From assembly GCA_022448005.1 (NCBI GenBank), contig JAKUTK010000051.1, positions 1-38,203 on the forward strand: a DNA stretch of 38,203 nt, given 5' to 3'. The position numbers and the translations under genes were made by a program. This DNA comes from Pseudomonas sp. (GTDB taxonomy: Bacteria > Pseudomonadota > Gammaproteobacteria > Pseudomonadales > Pseudomonadaceae). Position 1 is the stretch's first letter, and each line of letters begins with the position of its first letter. The notes beneath the pieces are model-generated. The model did not search any database. It was given only the letters and a program-made list of their open reading frames with translations, and was not told the origin of the DNA. This document shows positions 18,078 through 26,182 of the stretch, piece by piece.

Positions 18078-18557
18078 TCAGTCTCCCTTCGCGAGCGGAT
18101 CGATAGCCTTGATGCCGCGCTCGTCGAGCATCAGCTCAATGCGGTTTTGCGCCTTGTGTTGCAGCGGGATAACGAAACGCCAGCTCGATTCGGGCAGGTC
18201 GCGATAAGCGGCCATCACGCCGACATAGCGGCTACCGTCCTGAACAAACAGCTTGAGGTCGCGCTGCTCGCCAGGGCGCAGTTCAAGCTCTTCCTGAATC
18301 ACCATGTCCGGGGACAAGGCTTCCTTGGGTCGCTGGTAGAGCGAGAAGAAGTCGGCGTTCTCGAAGGCCACCGGATGCTTGAGCTCCAGGAGTCGAATCA
18401 CGACAGGTGAAGGGCGGCCGTTAAGGTCGGGGTTTAGCCTGTCGCTGCCCTGCAGTGACAGGTCCAGCTTGGTCAGGTCAGAGTTGGGCGAGAGGGCAGA
18501 ACAGCCACTCAGAACGGCAATCGCTGCGAACGCCGCGACGGGAAGAAAGCGAGACAT
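18078..18557 (-). CDS. tssJ: T6SS outer-membrane lipoprotein TssJ
   Basis: A 159-residue lipoprotein. The signal sequence MSRFLPVAAFAAIAVLSGC ends in a lipobox (LSGC, Cys19). The mature domain is of the transthyretin-like TssJ fold and includes VVIRLLELKHPVAFENADFFSLY, whose loop binds TssM in the family. I chose the ATG at 18557 because it gives a proper signal peptide and has AAGGA 8 nt upstream; the longer frame to 18656 would run into the fha gene and bury the lipoprotein signal. It starts 5 nt after the FHA gene stop. In H2-type clusters this gene is called lip2. Confidence 0.93.
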   Translation of the reverse strand: MSRFLPVAAFAAIAVLSGCSALSPNSDLTKLDLSLQGSDRLNPDLNGRPSPVVIRLLELKHPVAFENADFFSLYQRPKEALSPDMVIQEELELRPGEQRDLKLFVQDGSRYVGVMAAYRDLPESSWRFVIPLQHKAQNRIELMLDERGIKAIDPLAKGD

Positions 18558-18562
18558 GAATA

Positions 18563-19756
18563 TCATCCTTGAATGTCTGTATTGAGCGTGGCGATCAGAC
18601 GGGCCTGCTCCTCGTAAGCCTGGGCGAAGTCCCGAGCGAACAACCGCTCGCTCCAATCGTCGTCGCGTTGCATCGCAGAATGCAGCCGCCTATAAGCGCG
18701 CCAGCGACCACCGGACGTGGCGATAAGCGGCTTGTTGTCACGCTCGAAGCGCAGGGCCAACTGATCGGGGGAAAGCTGCTCAAGCATGCCTTTGACGGCG
18801 GCGCGACTGGCGGCCAGCATGGCAACTTGGTGCGCCTGAAGATCGCGGTAAGCGCGACTCATGGCCTGTTCTGCAGGCAGCTGCCCCGATTTTCCGCCGC
18901 GCAGCAGAAGGTTTAGCGCTTCCCCGCTGTCGATGCTGTGCTTGAGCGGGTTGTTGCCGGCACTCTGCACTGTGGTCAGTGAAAGACGCATCTCATTCTT
19001 GAGTTCGCCACGGGTCCGTAGCGCCTGCTGAAGTCCGGTAACGCTTTGCTTGAGTAGGCTCGCCGCTTTCAGGGCCAGCGCTTGCCGAGCGTCTTCATCG
19101 AGACCCGCTAGATCAACGCCCAGCGCCTCGCCGAAGCGTGTCCAGAAATCGGGCGGCAGGCGTTCAGGTTCGGGCGCAACCTTGGGCTGAGCTGCCGATT
19201 TTGGCACTACCAGCTCGGGGACCTGCAGATTCTCTTCATCAATCTGGGCGTAATCTCGCTGCTGGGCGTGCACCCTTGATGGCGCAAGCACCGCGGTCAG
19301 ATCGTCCGTTTTGGCGTAGGCATGTTCTTGTTGATCTAGGGCTGTAAGCGGGTCGAGATCGAGAAATGCGTCGTCTGGAATGATGCTTCCGGCGGGCTGC
19401 GGTCGGCCGATATCGCCTTCGAAGGAGGCCGGGTCCTGGATCAGGCGAGCCCGGATTTCAAAGTCGCCCAGGCAATAAACGCTGCCGTGTTCGATTCGCT
19501 GCGCCCGGCCTTTGTCCAGGCTCGCGCCCTTGTCCTTGAGCTGAATGCCGTTGCTGCTGGTGTCGGTGAGGAAGAACGCCCCGTCGCGGTAGCTTACTTC
19601 GGCGTGTCGACTGGACAATACCCGCTTACGGTCCGGGATTACCCAGTCGCAATCCTCGGCGCGGCCGATGATGCCGCCGGCCTGCTTGAAGGTCTTACTG
19701 CTGATCAGCCCCGGCGCGAACTGCTGCGCACTGACCATATCGAAAACCAGTTCCAT
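18563..19756 (-). CDS. fha: T6SS FHA-domain protein (TagH/Fha)
   Basis: A 397-residue cytoplasmic scaffold with an N-terminal forkhead-associated domain that binds phosphothreonine. The key FHA residues are visible: GR at 31-32, SSRH at 48-51 and SNG at 68-70. A variable acidic and proline-containing linker (about 110-200) leads to the C-terminal T6SS FHA domain, with PPDFWTRFGEALGVDLAGL and the family-typical helical end. It is expected to be the substrate of the linked kinase and phosphatase and to control assembly after translation. The ATG at 19756 has an AAGGAG ribosome binding site. It is encoded between the 44-residue lipoprotein and tssJ, as in the P. aeruginosa H2 cluster (fha2). Confidence 0.93.
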   Translation of the reverse strand: MELVFDMVSAQQFAPGLISSKTFKQAGGIIGRAEDCDWVIPDRKRVLSSRHAEVSYRDGAFFLTDTSSNGIQLKDKGASLDKGRAQRIEHGSVYCLGDFEIRARLIQDPASFEGDIGRPQPAGSIIPDDAFLDLDPLTALDQQEHAYAKTDDLTAVLAPSRVHAQQRDYAQIDEENLQVPELVVPKSAAQPKVAPEPERLPPDFWTRFGEALGVDLAGLDEDARQALALKAASLLKQSVTGLQQALRTRGELKNEMRLSLTTVQSAGNNPLKHSIDSGEALNLLLRGGKSGQLPAEQAMSRAYRDLQAHQVAMLAASRAAVKGMLEQLSPDQLALRFERDNKPLIATSGGRWRAYRRLHSAMQRDDDWSERLFARDFAQAYEEQARLIATLNTDIQG

Positions 19757-19776
19757 GGCTTCTTCTCCTTGGCGAG

Positions 19777-19911
19777 TCAGCTGCTGCGTGTCGATGCTTG
19801 CGGATCGCCCAGAGGGCGATATTCGTCATCGTTGAATTTGTAGTTACCGGAGCAGCCGGCAAGGGCGAGGGATGCGATGAATAAAACGAGGGCGCAATAG
19901 CGGGCTAGCAC
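19777..19911 (-). CDS. Very small T6SS-cluster lipoprotein (OrfX-like)
   Basis: A 44-residue lipoprotein precursor starting with GTG at 19911. The signal segment ARYCALVLFIASLALAGC ends in a lipobox with Cys20, leaving a mature lipopeptide of 25 residues (SGNYKFNDDEYRPLGDPQ and so on). The start is decided by an excellent AAGGAGGAAAT ribosome binding site. The longer open frame to 20172 has no such signal and an implausible N-terminus. It sits immediately before fha, the position of orfX between sfa2 and fha2 in P. aeruginosa H2-T6SS (from memory). Its function is unknown; outer-membrane anchoring of a T6SS part is a guess. Confidence 0.8.
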   Translation of the reverse strand: MLARYCALVLFIASLALAGCSGNYKFNDDEYRPLGDPQASTRSS

Positions 19912-20329
19912 GCGATTTCCTCCTTGAAAGCGTGTGGGCAGACGGCCCCGCTGACCGATAACGGCGAAGCGAGACTCAGGCTGAGTATTGAAGTTCACCC
20001 GCTTGTCTGCGTGGGTGAACGGGGTCACGAAAAACGGTGGGGGTGGGGCTGAAACGAGAGCTGGGGCTATATATGTGGCCCACTGGACCGGAGTGACGAC
20101 TTGGCTATGTAGGCAAGCGTAAGGATCCAGGCCTGAGGATTGGGAGAGGCCCACCTGTCCTATAGGCAGCATGGTAGCGGGTCCTGCAAGGCTCTAATGC
20201 AGACTATGTGTGGGCGACTTGCCCCTATCGAAGACCACCCCGTGGGTCCCGCGAGAGGGAGAGTCCGCTGTTATAGCTTTTGAATACTGTAGACGCAGGT
20301 GGTCGAGTATCGAAGCTTTGCAGCGAAAG
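19912..20329 (-). other. Non-coding gap between the lipase gene and orfX-fha
   Basis: About 418 bp without a convincing gene, at the junction between the effector module and the downstream T6SS genes. It contains an 8-bp dyad near 20000 and a TATATA run at 20068-20073 that might be part of a minus-strand promoter, though no matching -35 is seen. This is by far the largest gap within the T6SS genes, so a separate promoter for orfX-fha-tssJKLM is likely but not proven. Confidence 0.5.
19993..20020 (-). promoter_or_regulatory. Perfect 8-bp dyad in the orfX leader
   Basis: GTTCACCC (19993-20000) and GGGTGAAC (20013-20020) form a perfect inverted repeat around a 12-nt centre. It lies 82-109 nt upstream of the orfX GTG start. 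It could be an operator or an RNA hairpin; no U tract follows. Confidence 0.4.
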
Positions 20330-22480
20330 TCAGGCGAGCGCAGGTCTTGGCGTTGCCTGAGCTTGCGCCAGCCGTGCTCCCTCACGATTCGAGTCTAGGG
20401 CGAGCCATTGCTCTACCAAATCAGGGATATCCTCTCGCTTCCAAAGCTCGCCGAAAACGTCTTGTGCGGTCAGTTTGCGATCCGCCTCGTTTAGCAACCG
20501 TTGTTCAGCCCGCGCCAGCGCGTCACGTTGCTGGGCGCTTAGCTGACGCACCGCGGTGATTCCTGCATGGTACAGCTGCATGAGCTCCGTTTCGGTCTTG
20601 TTGTAGAAGCGCCTGTCGTGACGTAGCCGGATTTCATGCTGAAATTCGGCAAAGCTCCGTGGCCGCCAACTGGCCAGTTCTTCCTCGGCATGTTGTATTA
20701 GCCGGTGAATGTCCTGAATCTCTCCAGACGTGAACAGGGCTCCGTCGCGCTCCGCAATGCTGGTGTGCCAGCGCAACAGCGTAGTAAGCATGGCCCGGCT
20801 GTAACCGTTATCGCTGGAGTGCTCTGGAAACGAGCTGAGTTGCTTGGCGAAGGCTGCACGTTCCGGCATATCGTCTTTCAAATTGAGCGCCCCGGCATAA
20901 CGGGCGCAGGCTTGCTCGTCAAGAAGGGCGCACTTGGGTTGCCACAGCACAGCACTCGTACTGTCGCTGCCTGGCTTCCGCGACACGAAATGGCGTTGTT
21001 CACCGTGGTGTTCATAAGGGTCGCCCTGCAGATTCAGCAAGCCGCCCAGGAGTAAAGAAATGCCCACTGCTGGAGAGCTGAACAACGCGACGATGCCAGC
21101 GGCAGCAAGCTTCCATTCAGCGTCCATCCAGATGAACGGGACCCCTGGTATCGGATCGTTGTGGTTTACCAGTCGATAGTGGGTGAGATCGTTTACGCTC
21201 TGGACGAAAGCCTGATCGGCGGCACGCGGCGCGCCAAAGGTATAGAGCTGCGTATCCTTCGACCATTGTTCGCTTATCCACGCGGCGAGAAGCAGCGCAA
21301 CCGCTCCGCCGAGACTGTGCCCACAGACGATTACGCTCTGTCCGCGGTAGAACGCTTCCATATAGCGCTCAACAAAAACCTTGGCTGCACTGAATGCGTC
21401 ATAGAAGCCTCTATGCGCTTGGCCAACGCCTTCTCTGAACGGCACTTGTCTTGCGTCGGCGTCGATCAAAAAATCTTTCAGTCCAAAGGTGCCGCGCACG
21501 GAAATCAGCATGACCTTATCGCTGTGGGTGATGAAGGCCTGCGTGTCGGATTTCTCGTGATGCAGGAAATGGACATCTTCAGGGTTGCGCCAGCCTTTCA
21601 ACGCTTCCTCGCTATAGCGTTCTGGGTCGTAAGGCATAACTTCCAAGCGCTTGGAGTAAGGTACCTCCTCGTACAGTAGGTGGTAACGCGCTTCACCGAA
21701 GAGCTGGGACTTTTCTAAGCGGGCAAGCTGTTCGCGCAAGACATGTCCTATTGAGCCCGGATTGGAATAAGGGGGCGGACTGGAAGCGTAGGGAGTTCCT
21801 GATTCTAGGGGATTGCTGAAAGGGGCATAAGCGAAGGCTCCCATCACCGCCAGATGATAGGCATTCAAGGCGCAGAATGCCTTATCTCTCGAGAGCAATG
21901 GGCTGTAAGCGCGTAGTGCTTTGACTTCGAGCAAATGGTGGGTATCTGGAGCCAGGGCTATGCCCGGTTGACATTGTGCAAGGCCGGCGTTGCATTTGAG
22001 CTTTGCCGCCGGGCGAGGTCCCCATGCGGAGTCGCGCTCCGGTAGATGACCCGTGGCTTCGGCGAAGTCGCTGACTTCTACGCGAAAGAACTGAGCCCCC
22101 TCCTGTTGCGCACGACCTTCCGCCATATAGGTTTTGCCATTTGGACGACAAGGGCCAGAGGGGGATTGTTCGACAGCAATCTGCAAAGCTGTAAGTGGAA
22201 GACGGAAATTCTCTCTGATGGCAAGTTCTTCATACCAAGGGTCAAGGTACTGTGATGCAAGCTCTGAAAAGTCGAGGACTTGGGGGCCGCAATGGATATT
22301 TAGGATCTGCGCGAAGCCCTCACTGTCCAAGTTTCCCTCGAACGTCTTTCCTTGGCTGTCGTGCAGTCTGTAAGACAAGCCTGCATAGGGGCGGCCGTCT
22401 CCATGCTCGTCCACCAGACGAAAACTAACTTTGTGTTTTCGCAGCGGACAGGCAAGCGCTTCCATGGCTGTTCTGTTCAT
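20330..22480 (-). CDS. T6SS class 3 lipase effector (Tle2/TseL-like)
   Basis: A 716-residue predicted phospholipase effector without a signal peptide. An N-terminal region of about 190 residues of unknown function is followed by an alpha/beta-hydrolase domain of lipase class 3: SVRGTFGLKDFLID (327-340), the nucleophile elbow GHSLGGA (387-393, Ser389), YTFGAPRAAD and NHNDPIPGVP (439-448, probable catalytic Asp442). A histidine-rich stretch YEHHGEQRH (489-497) probably holds the catalytic His. A hydrophobic segment (about 458-482) lies between Asp and His. The gene order vgrG-DUF4123-lipase with an adjacent immunity gene matches that of V. cholerae TseL, so membrane phospholipids of competitors are the likely target. 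The ATG at 22480 has AAGGAG upstream, within the end of the immunity gene. Confidence 0.88.
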   Translation of the reverse strand: MNRTAMEALACPLRKHKVSFRLVDEHGDGRPYAGLSYRLHDSQGKTFEGNLDSEGFAQILNIHCGPQVLDFSELASQYLDPWYEELAIRENFRLPLTALQIAVEQSPSGPCRPNGKTYMAEGRAQQEGAQFFRVEVSDFAEATGHLPERDSAWGPRPAAKLKCNAGLAQCQPGIALAPDTHHLLEVKALRAYSPLLSRDKAFCALNAYHLAVMGAFAYAPFSNPLESGTPYASSPPPYSNPGSIGHVLREQLARLEKSQLFGEARYHLLYEEVPYSKRLEVMPYDPERYSEEALKGWRNPEDVHFLHHEKSDTQAFITHSDKVMLISVRGTFGLKDFLIDADARQVPFREGVGQAHRGFYDAFSAAKVFVERYMEAFYRGQSVIVCGHSLGGAVALLLAAWISEQWSKDTQLYTFGAPRAADQAFVQSVNDLTHYRLVNHNDPIPGVPFIWMDAEWKLAAAGIVALFSSPAVGISLLLGGLLNLQGDPYEHHGEQRHFVSRKPGSDSTSAVLWQPKCALLDEQACARYAGALNLKDDMPERAAFAKQLSSFPEHSSDNGYSRAMLTTLLRWHTSIAERDGALFTSGEIQDIHRLIQHAEEELASWRPRSFAEFQHEIRLRHDRRFYNKTETELMQLYHAGITAVRQLSAQQRDALARAEQRLLNEADRKLTAQDVFGELWKREDIPDLVEQWLALDSNREGARLAQAQATPRPALA

Positions 22481-22486
22481 CCCTGA

Positions 22487-23215
22487 TCACTCCTTGCAGT
22501 TTGGGTAAACGGTGCACTCTTGGTCATTCATTTTGAATGTGCTGAATACAGGAGGCTCCTGGCACTGCTGCCATCCCGCCTTCGGCACACAGGGCTTCCA
22601 GCCTTGAGCAGTACTTAGCCAAGTATTTTTTCTGGCCGGTCGCTCCTCCTTTCGGACCTGGAATGAAAGCCTGACGAGCTTTCCTGGTAGCGTTTGGCCG
22701 GCCAAGTACGCCCCTGCACCTGTACAGCTAAGGAGCTTACTTATCTCACCTTTTCTAGAGCGAGCTTTGCTGAGTTGAAAAAACCAAGTGCATTCAGCCG
22801 TCTTGCTCAATCTGCCGTTGGCGTCGAATTCTGGTGCGCCGTCCGGCAAGACGTCTACCAGCACCAGCCCTCCATTGTCGAAGGTTCGCTGCCAGTCCTT
22901 TTCGCCGTAGCGACCGTGAATGAACAGGCCGACGCGGGCCAGACGCATCTCGCAAAGACCGTCGGGGTAGTTGACCGGTATCCTGAATCGATACTCGTGG
23001 GTGCGGTCCTCGAAGTCGCTTTCGAAAGATCGCGTGCGGGCGCGACCATTGCAGTCGTTGGCGACACCGTAGTGTGCCTGGGCTTTGAGGGCGAAGTCCG
23101 GTGGCAGCTGGCCTTCCAGTATGAAGCCTTCGCCTGTGAACGGGGCAAGCGAGCTGCAGGCTGTGAGCAAGCTGCCCAAGCCAATTGCCAGCCCATGTGC
23201 GATATGACGGGTCAT
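22487..23215 (-). CDS. Putative periplasmic immunity lipoprotein for the lipase effector
   Basis: A 242-residue predicted lipoprotein: the signal MTRHIAHGLAIGLGSLLTAC ends with a lipobox (Cys20). The mature protein has seven or more cysteines and no family that I recognise. The ATG at 23215 overlaps the DUF4123 stop as ATGA, which decides the start; the longer frame to 23371 would lie inside the DUF4123 gene. It is followed 6 nt later by the lipase gene. Being exported and placed between adaptor and toxin, it is best read as the immunity protein that neutralises the lipase in the periplasm. That function is inferred from position; no sequence motif shows it. Confidence 0.7.
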   Translation of the reverse strand: MTRHIAHGLAIGLGSLLTACSSLAPFTGEGFILEGQLPPDFALKAQAHYGVANDCNGRARTRSFESDFEDRTHEYRFRIPVNYPDGLCEMRLARVGLFIHGRYGEKDWQRTFDNGGLVLVDVLPDGAPEFDANGRLSKTAECTWFFQLSKARSRKGEISKLLSCTGAGAYLAGQTLPGKLVRLSFQVRKEERPARKNTWLSTAQGWKPCVPKAGWQQCQEPPVFSTFKMNDQECTVYPNCKE

Positions 23216-24057
23216 GAGTGGTTGTGCTCCATACTGGCAACTGCGACTTGGCAGCGAACGAAGTGCTGTTCGGGTGTCTCTGTGGTATGGGCAGCCCAGA
23301 ACGAATGCGATGCCAAGGCGGGATCCAGACGACATCGCAGCAAGAAACATTGCTGCTCCGGCGCGTGCCACTGCCAGTGCTCGGTCTGGTCGAGTTGGTC
23401 ATTGAGCCAGTCATCTAGCAGGACGTGCTCGGCCAGTTGGGCAGTGGCTGTTGGGAATTGCTGCCAGAGCCACTGCAGCAAGTTGTGATGGCGGATTTGC
23501 CGCGCGATCGTAGGTGGCTCAGGAAGGTCGAGCCAAGGCGTTGCGAAAGGGGGAGGGCAATGAGCAGGGACTGGGTTGTCGAATCTCGCCCAAGCATCGC
23601 CATCCCAGCACAGCGCACTGCTTAGAGGGCCGAGCAAAAGCGGGCGCTGGAATTCTTCTATCCCGTGCAAATGGTGAGCAATGACGCGGTTGTCCTGAAA
23701 GCGGTAAAGCGAGCGCTGCCCCTGTTCCTCGATCAACATCCGCTCGCGCCAGTGCTGGCTTAAGAGGGTCAGGTCGAGCTGCTCCGCGCTTGCAAGCCAA
23801 CCCCAGTTTTGCGCGGGTGCGTCGGTTAGCGACCGTATCTGCTCTGGATTCGAGTCGCTTAACAGCACCAGCCAGGGCCCGACTTCCGCCATCTCCGTGA
23901 CCGCGGAGTCCTGATAAAGATTGACGTATTGCTGCATCAGGTCAGATGCAAACAGCTCTTGGACCGGGTTGGGCTTTGCCAAGCTGTCGAGAATGAGCAG
24001 CAGCTGCCGCTGCTCAGCCTGTTGCTCATCGAACCAATCATGGACTGTATCTATCAT
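23212..24057 (-). CDS. DUF4123 effector-loading chaperone (Tap/TEC)
   Basis: A 281-residue cytoplasmic adaptor of the DUF4123 family, which loads a cognate effector onto its VgrG and is not itself secreted. Family features include the N-terminal LLLILDSLAKPNPVQELF segment, GPWLVLL and WGWLASA near the middle, and FRFQDNRV-like YRFQDNRVIAHHLHGI. The C-terminal part is variable, as expected for effector-specific binding. The ATG at 24057 overlaps the vgrG stop as ATGA; the alternative start at 24093 would extend into vgrG. Its position between vgrG and the lipase pair identifies the lipase as the likely client. Confidence 0.9.
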   Translation of the reverse strand: MIDTVHDWFDEQQAEQRQLLLILDSLAKPNPVQELFASDLMQQYVNLYQDSAVTEMAEVGPWLVLLSDSNPEQIRSLTDAPAQNWGWLASAEQLDLTLLSQHWRERMLIEEQGQRSLYRFQDNRVIAHHLHGIEEFQRPLLLGPLSSALCWDGDAWARFDNPVPAHCPPPFATPWLDLPEPPTIARQIRHHNLLQWLWQQFPTATAQLAEHVLLDDWLNDQLDQTEHWQWHAPEQQCFLLRCRLDPALASHSFWAAHTTETPEQHFVRCQVAVASMEHNHS

Positions 24058-26129
24058 CGAGATGCTTCCACTTGGCACAATCCGTCCTTGCACGCTTCGC
24101 AGATCGGGCAGCGACTTGTGCCGATCTGCCTGGCCTTGCGGGCTATCTGCAGCTGGGTATTAGCCAACGCCAGTTTCGGCTTTGTACCAGCCTTGTCCTG
24201 ATCTGCTGCCCACGGAATCACTGGCGCCAGAATGCTCAGCCCTGTGCCTTTACCCGGCGCCCCACCGGAATTCATCTTGATAGTCGCGCCGTTCAGCGTC
24301 ACCCCGCTCGGGTCGAGCTTGAGAAAGCTGCCGCCGCCTGTGGCGGTGAGTTCCATGCCGGCCTCGATTATGACTTTGCTTCCGGCGTAGTAGTGGATCT
24401 CGTTACCCGCCTCGACGAACTGGCCTGTGCCGATCTTCACGTGCTGGCTTTTGCCCACGGAAAGGTGGTCATTGGTGCGGATTTCGGTTTTGTGGTCGGC
24501 GTGGGTGGTACGGTGTTCTTCGGCCTTGAATTCGCTGTAGCTGTTGGCCTCGACGGTGTCGTGGCGTTCGTGGCCGACGCGGATCTTCTGGTCGTGCTCA
24601 ATGTTTTCGTCCCAATCGCGCTGGGCGTGGATATAGATTTGCTCGACACCCTTGCGGTCTTCGATGCGCAGTTCGTTGTAACCAGCACCGCCGGGTGAAC
24701 TAAGGGTCTTGAACACGCTGCGGGTCTTATTTGCCGGCAGGTCGTAGGGGACGGCATGTTCCTTGTGGTACAGGCAGCCGGTGACCAGAGGCAGGTCGGG
24801 GTCGCCTTCGAGGAAGGTGACCAGCACTTCCATCCCCACGCGCGGGATGGCGATGCTGCCGTAGCGGTCTCCTGCCCAGCTTGAGCTGACACGCAGCCAG
24901 CAGCTGGTCTTGTCGTCGGCCTGGCCTTCGCGGTCCCAGTGGAACTGGACTTTCACGCGACCGTACTCGTCGCAGTGAATTTCTTCACCCGCCGGGCCGG
25001 TGACCACGGCGGTCTGGCTGCCAAGCACCTTGGGCTTGGGATGCTTCAAGGCCGGGCGGTAGAGGACATCCCACGGAGTGGCGGTGAAGCGGTTGCGGTA
25101 GCCTTGAGTGAAGCCGTTACGGGCCAGGCTATCGCTTGTCACCGATTCCTCCAGCACCTGCGGCTGCTTGCCTTCGTGAAGGATCTCGTTGAGCAGCCAG
25201 AGCTGGTTCCAGTCACCGTGCGGGTGTTCGATCAGCGCGAGAAAATGGCCGGTGACCAGTTGCGGCTGATCGCTCTCGCCCTCGGCCAGCTCGTAGTCGC
25301 TGCGGTGGCGTTCAAGGGCACGTTGGGAAAGGTGCTTGCCGCGGGCGCGCTCGGTGAAGCGGCCGGGGTAGTCGTAGTCTTCCAGGTCCGGTTGGAATTC
25401 GCTCTGGAAGGCACTTTCCATCGTCAGGCGGGGCTTTTCGAAGTCGTAGTCGCGGCGGGTGGCGCGGCTGGTGCGGGTCTCGACCCGCAGGCTGAAGCGC
25501 TTGACCACCGGCTCGTCGGCGGCGAGGCCAGAGTCCTGCTGATAAGCCACCGGCGCAAGCTTGGGGAAGCCCGTCTGGTCATCACCGAAGACCAGGACAT
25601 GGCCGGCGGCACTGTGCTGGAAGTGATAGTGAATACCTTCTTCTTCGCACAGGCGCTGGATGAAGTGCAGATCGGTCTCGTCGTACTGCACGCAATAGTC
25701 GCGCTCGGGGTACACCGAACTGAGCCCAAAGCGAAAGGCGTTGGCCTGGATGCCGTGCTCCTCGAGCACTTGGGCGATGATCTTCTCCACCGTGAGGTGC
25801 TGGAAGATGCGCTGGTTGGTGCGGTGAGCCATGTAGGCGAGCTGTGGGCGCAGGGTTACCTGATAGCGCGTCAGACGCTTACCTGAATCACCCTGGGCGA
25901 CCCGGTAGATCAAACCGTGGATGCCGTGGCCGGCCGGCGAGAGGGCAAGGAAGGCCGGCTGATGCAGCAGGTTTTCAAGGTCCAGATCAGGGCGCTCGCT
26001 GACCAGCTCGAGTTCGAAGGCAAAGGGCTGCGAGAGCGCCTCGCGGCCCTTAAATTCGAGCACCTGTAGATCGTGCTCTACGCCCTCGATAGCAAGGCTG
26101 AAATGGGTGTCGTTGGCCGGGTTGAACAT
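24054..26129 (-). CDS. tssI: T6SS spike protein VgrG (copy B) with cysteine-rich tail
   Basis: A 691-residue VgrG paralogue of copy A (8497-10560). The gp27-like head (NDTHFSLAIEGVEHDLQVL), the OB-fold region (CWLRVSSSWAGDRYGSIAIP) and the beta-helix (IEAGMELTATGGGSFLKLDPSG) are all present and strongly similar to copy A. After the beta-helix the proteins diverge: copy B has a tail of roughly 50 residues that ends in a C-x2-C-x2-C-x4-C cluster (Cys674, 677, 680, 685). The ATG at 26129 has AAGGA upstream and matches the start of copy A; the longer frame to 26291 overlaps the YceK-like gene and is not used. The stop codon overlaps the DUF4123 start, so spike and adaptor are co-translated. Confidence 0.95.
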   Translation of the reverse strand: MFNPANDTHFSLAIEGVEHDLQVLEFKGREALSQPFAFELELVSERPDLDLENLLHQPAFLALSPAGHGIHGLIYRVAQGDSGKRLTRYQVTLRPQLAYMAHRTNQRIFQHLTVEKIIAQVLEEHGIQANAFRFGLSSVYPERDYCVQYDETDLHFIQRLCEEEGIHYHFQHSAAGHVLVFGDDQTGFPKLAPVAYQQDSGLAADEPVVKRFSLRVETRTSRATRRDYDFEKPRLTMESAFQSEFQPDLEDYDYPGRFTERARGKHLSQRALERHRSDYELAEGESDQPQLVTGHFLALIEHPHGDWNQLWLLNEILHEGKQPQVLEESVTSDSLARNGFTQGYRNRFTATPWDVLYRPALKHPKPKVLGSQTAVVTGPAGEEIHCDEYGRVKVQFHWDREGQADDKTSCWLRVSSSWAGDRYGSIAIPRVGMEVLVTFLEGDPDLPLVTGCLYHKEHAVPYDLPANKTRSVFKTLSSPGGAGYNELRIEDRKGVEQIYIHAQRDWDENIEHDQKIRVGHERHDTVEANSYSEFKAEEHRTTHADHKTEIRTNDHLSVGKSQHVKIGTGQFVEAGNEIHYYAGSKVIIEAGMELTATGGGSFLKLDPSGVTLNGATIKMNSGGAPGKGTGLSILAPVIPWAADQDKAGTKPKLALANTQLQIARKARQIGTSRCPICEACKDGLCQVEASR

Positions 26130-26182
26130 CTCTGGGTCCTTGTTCGAAAATCGTCCATGCGCTGCGCGGGTGAGGCGCAAGA

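Noticed and set aside
19912..20172. N-terminal extension of the orfX-like lipoprotein to 131 residues
   Set aside because: The extended sequence destroys the lipoprotein signal, has unusual residue content and no ribosome binding site, whereas the GTG at 19911 has an excellent one.
20194..20385. Minus-strand open frame crossing the lipase stop codon
   Set aside because: No ribosome binding site, no recognisable domain and overlap with the lipase gene. The gap is better described as non-coding.
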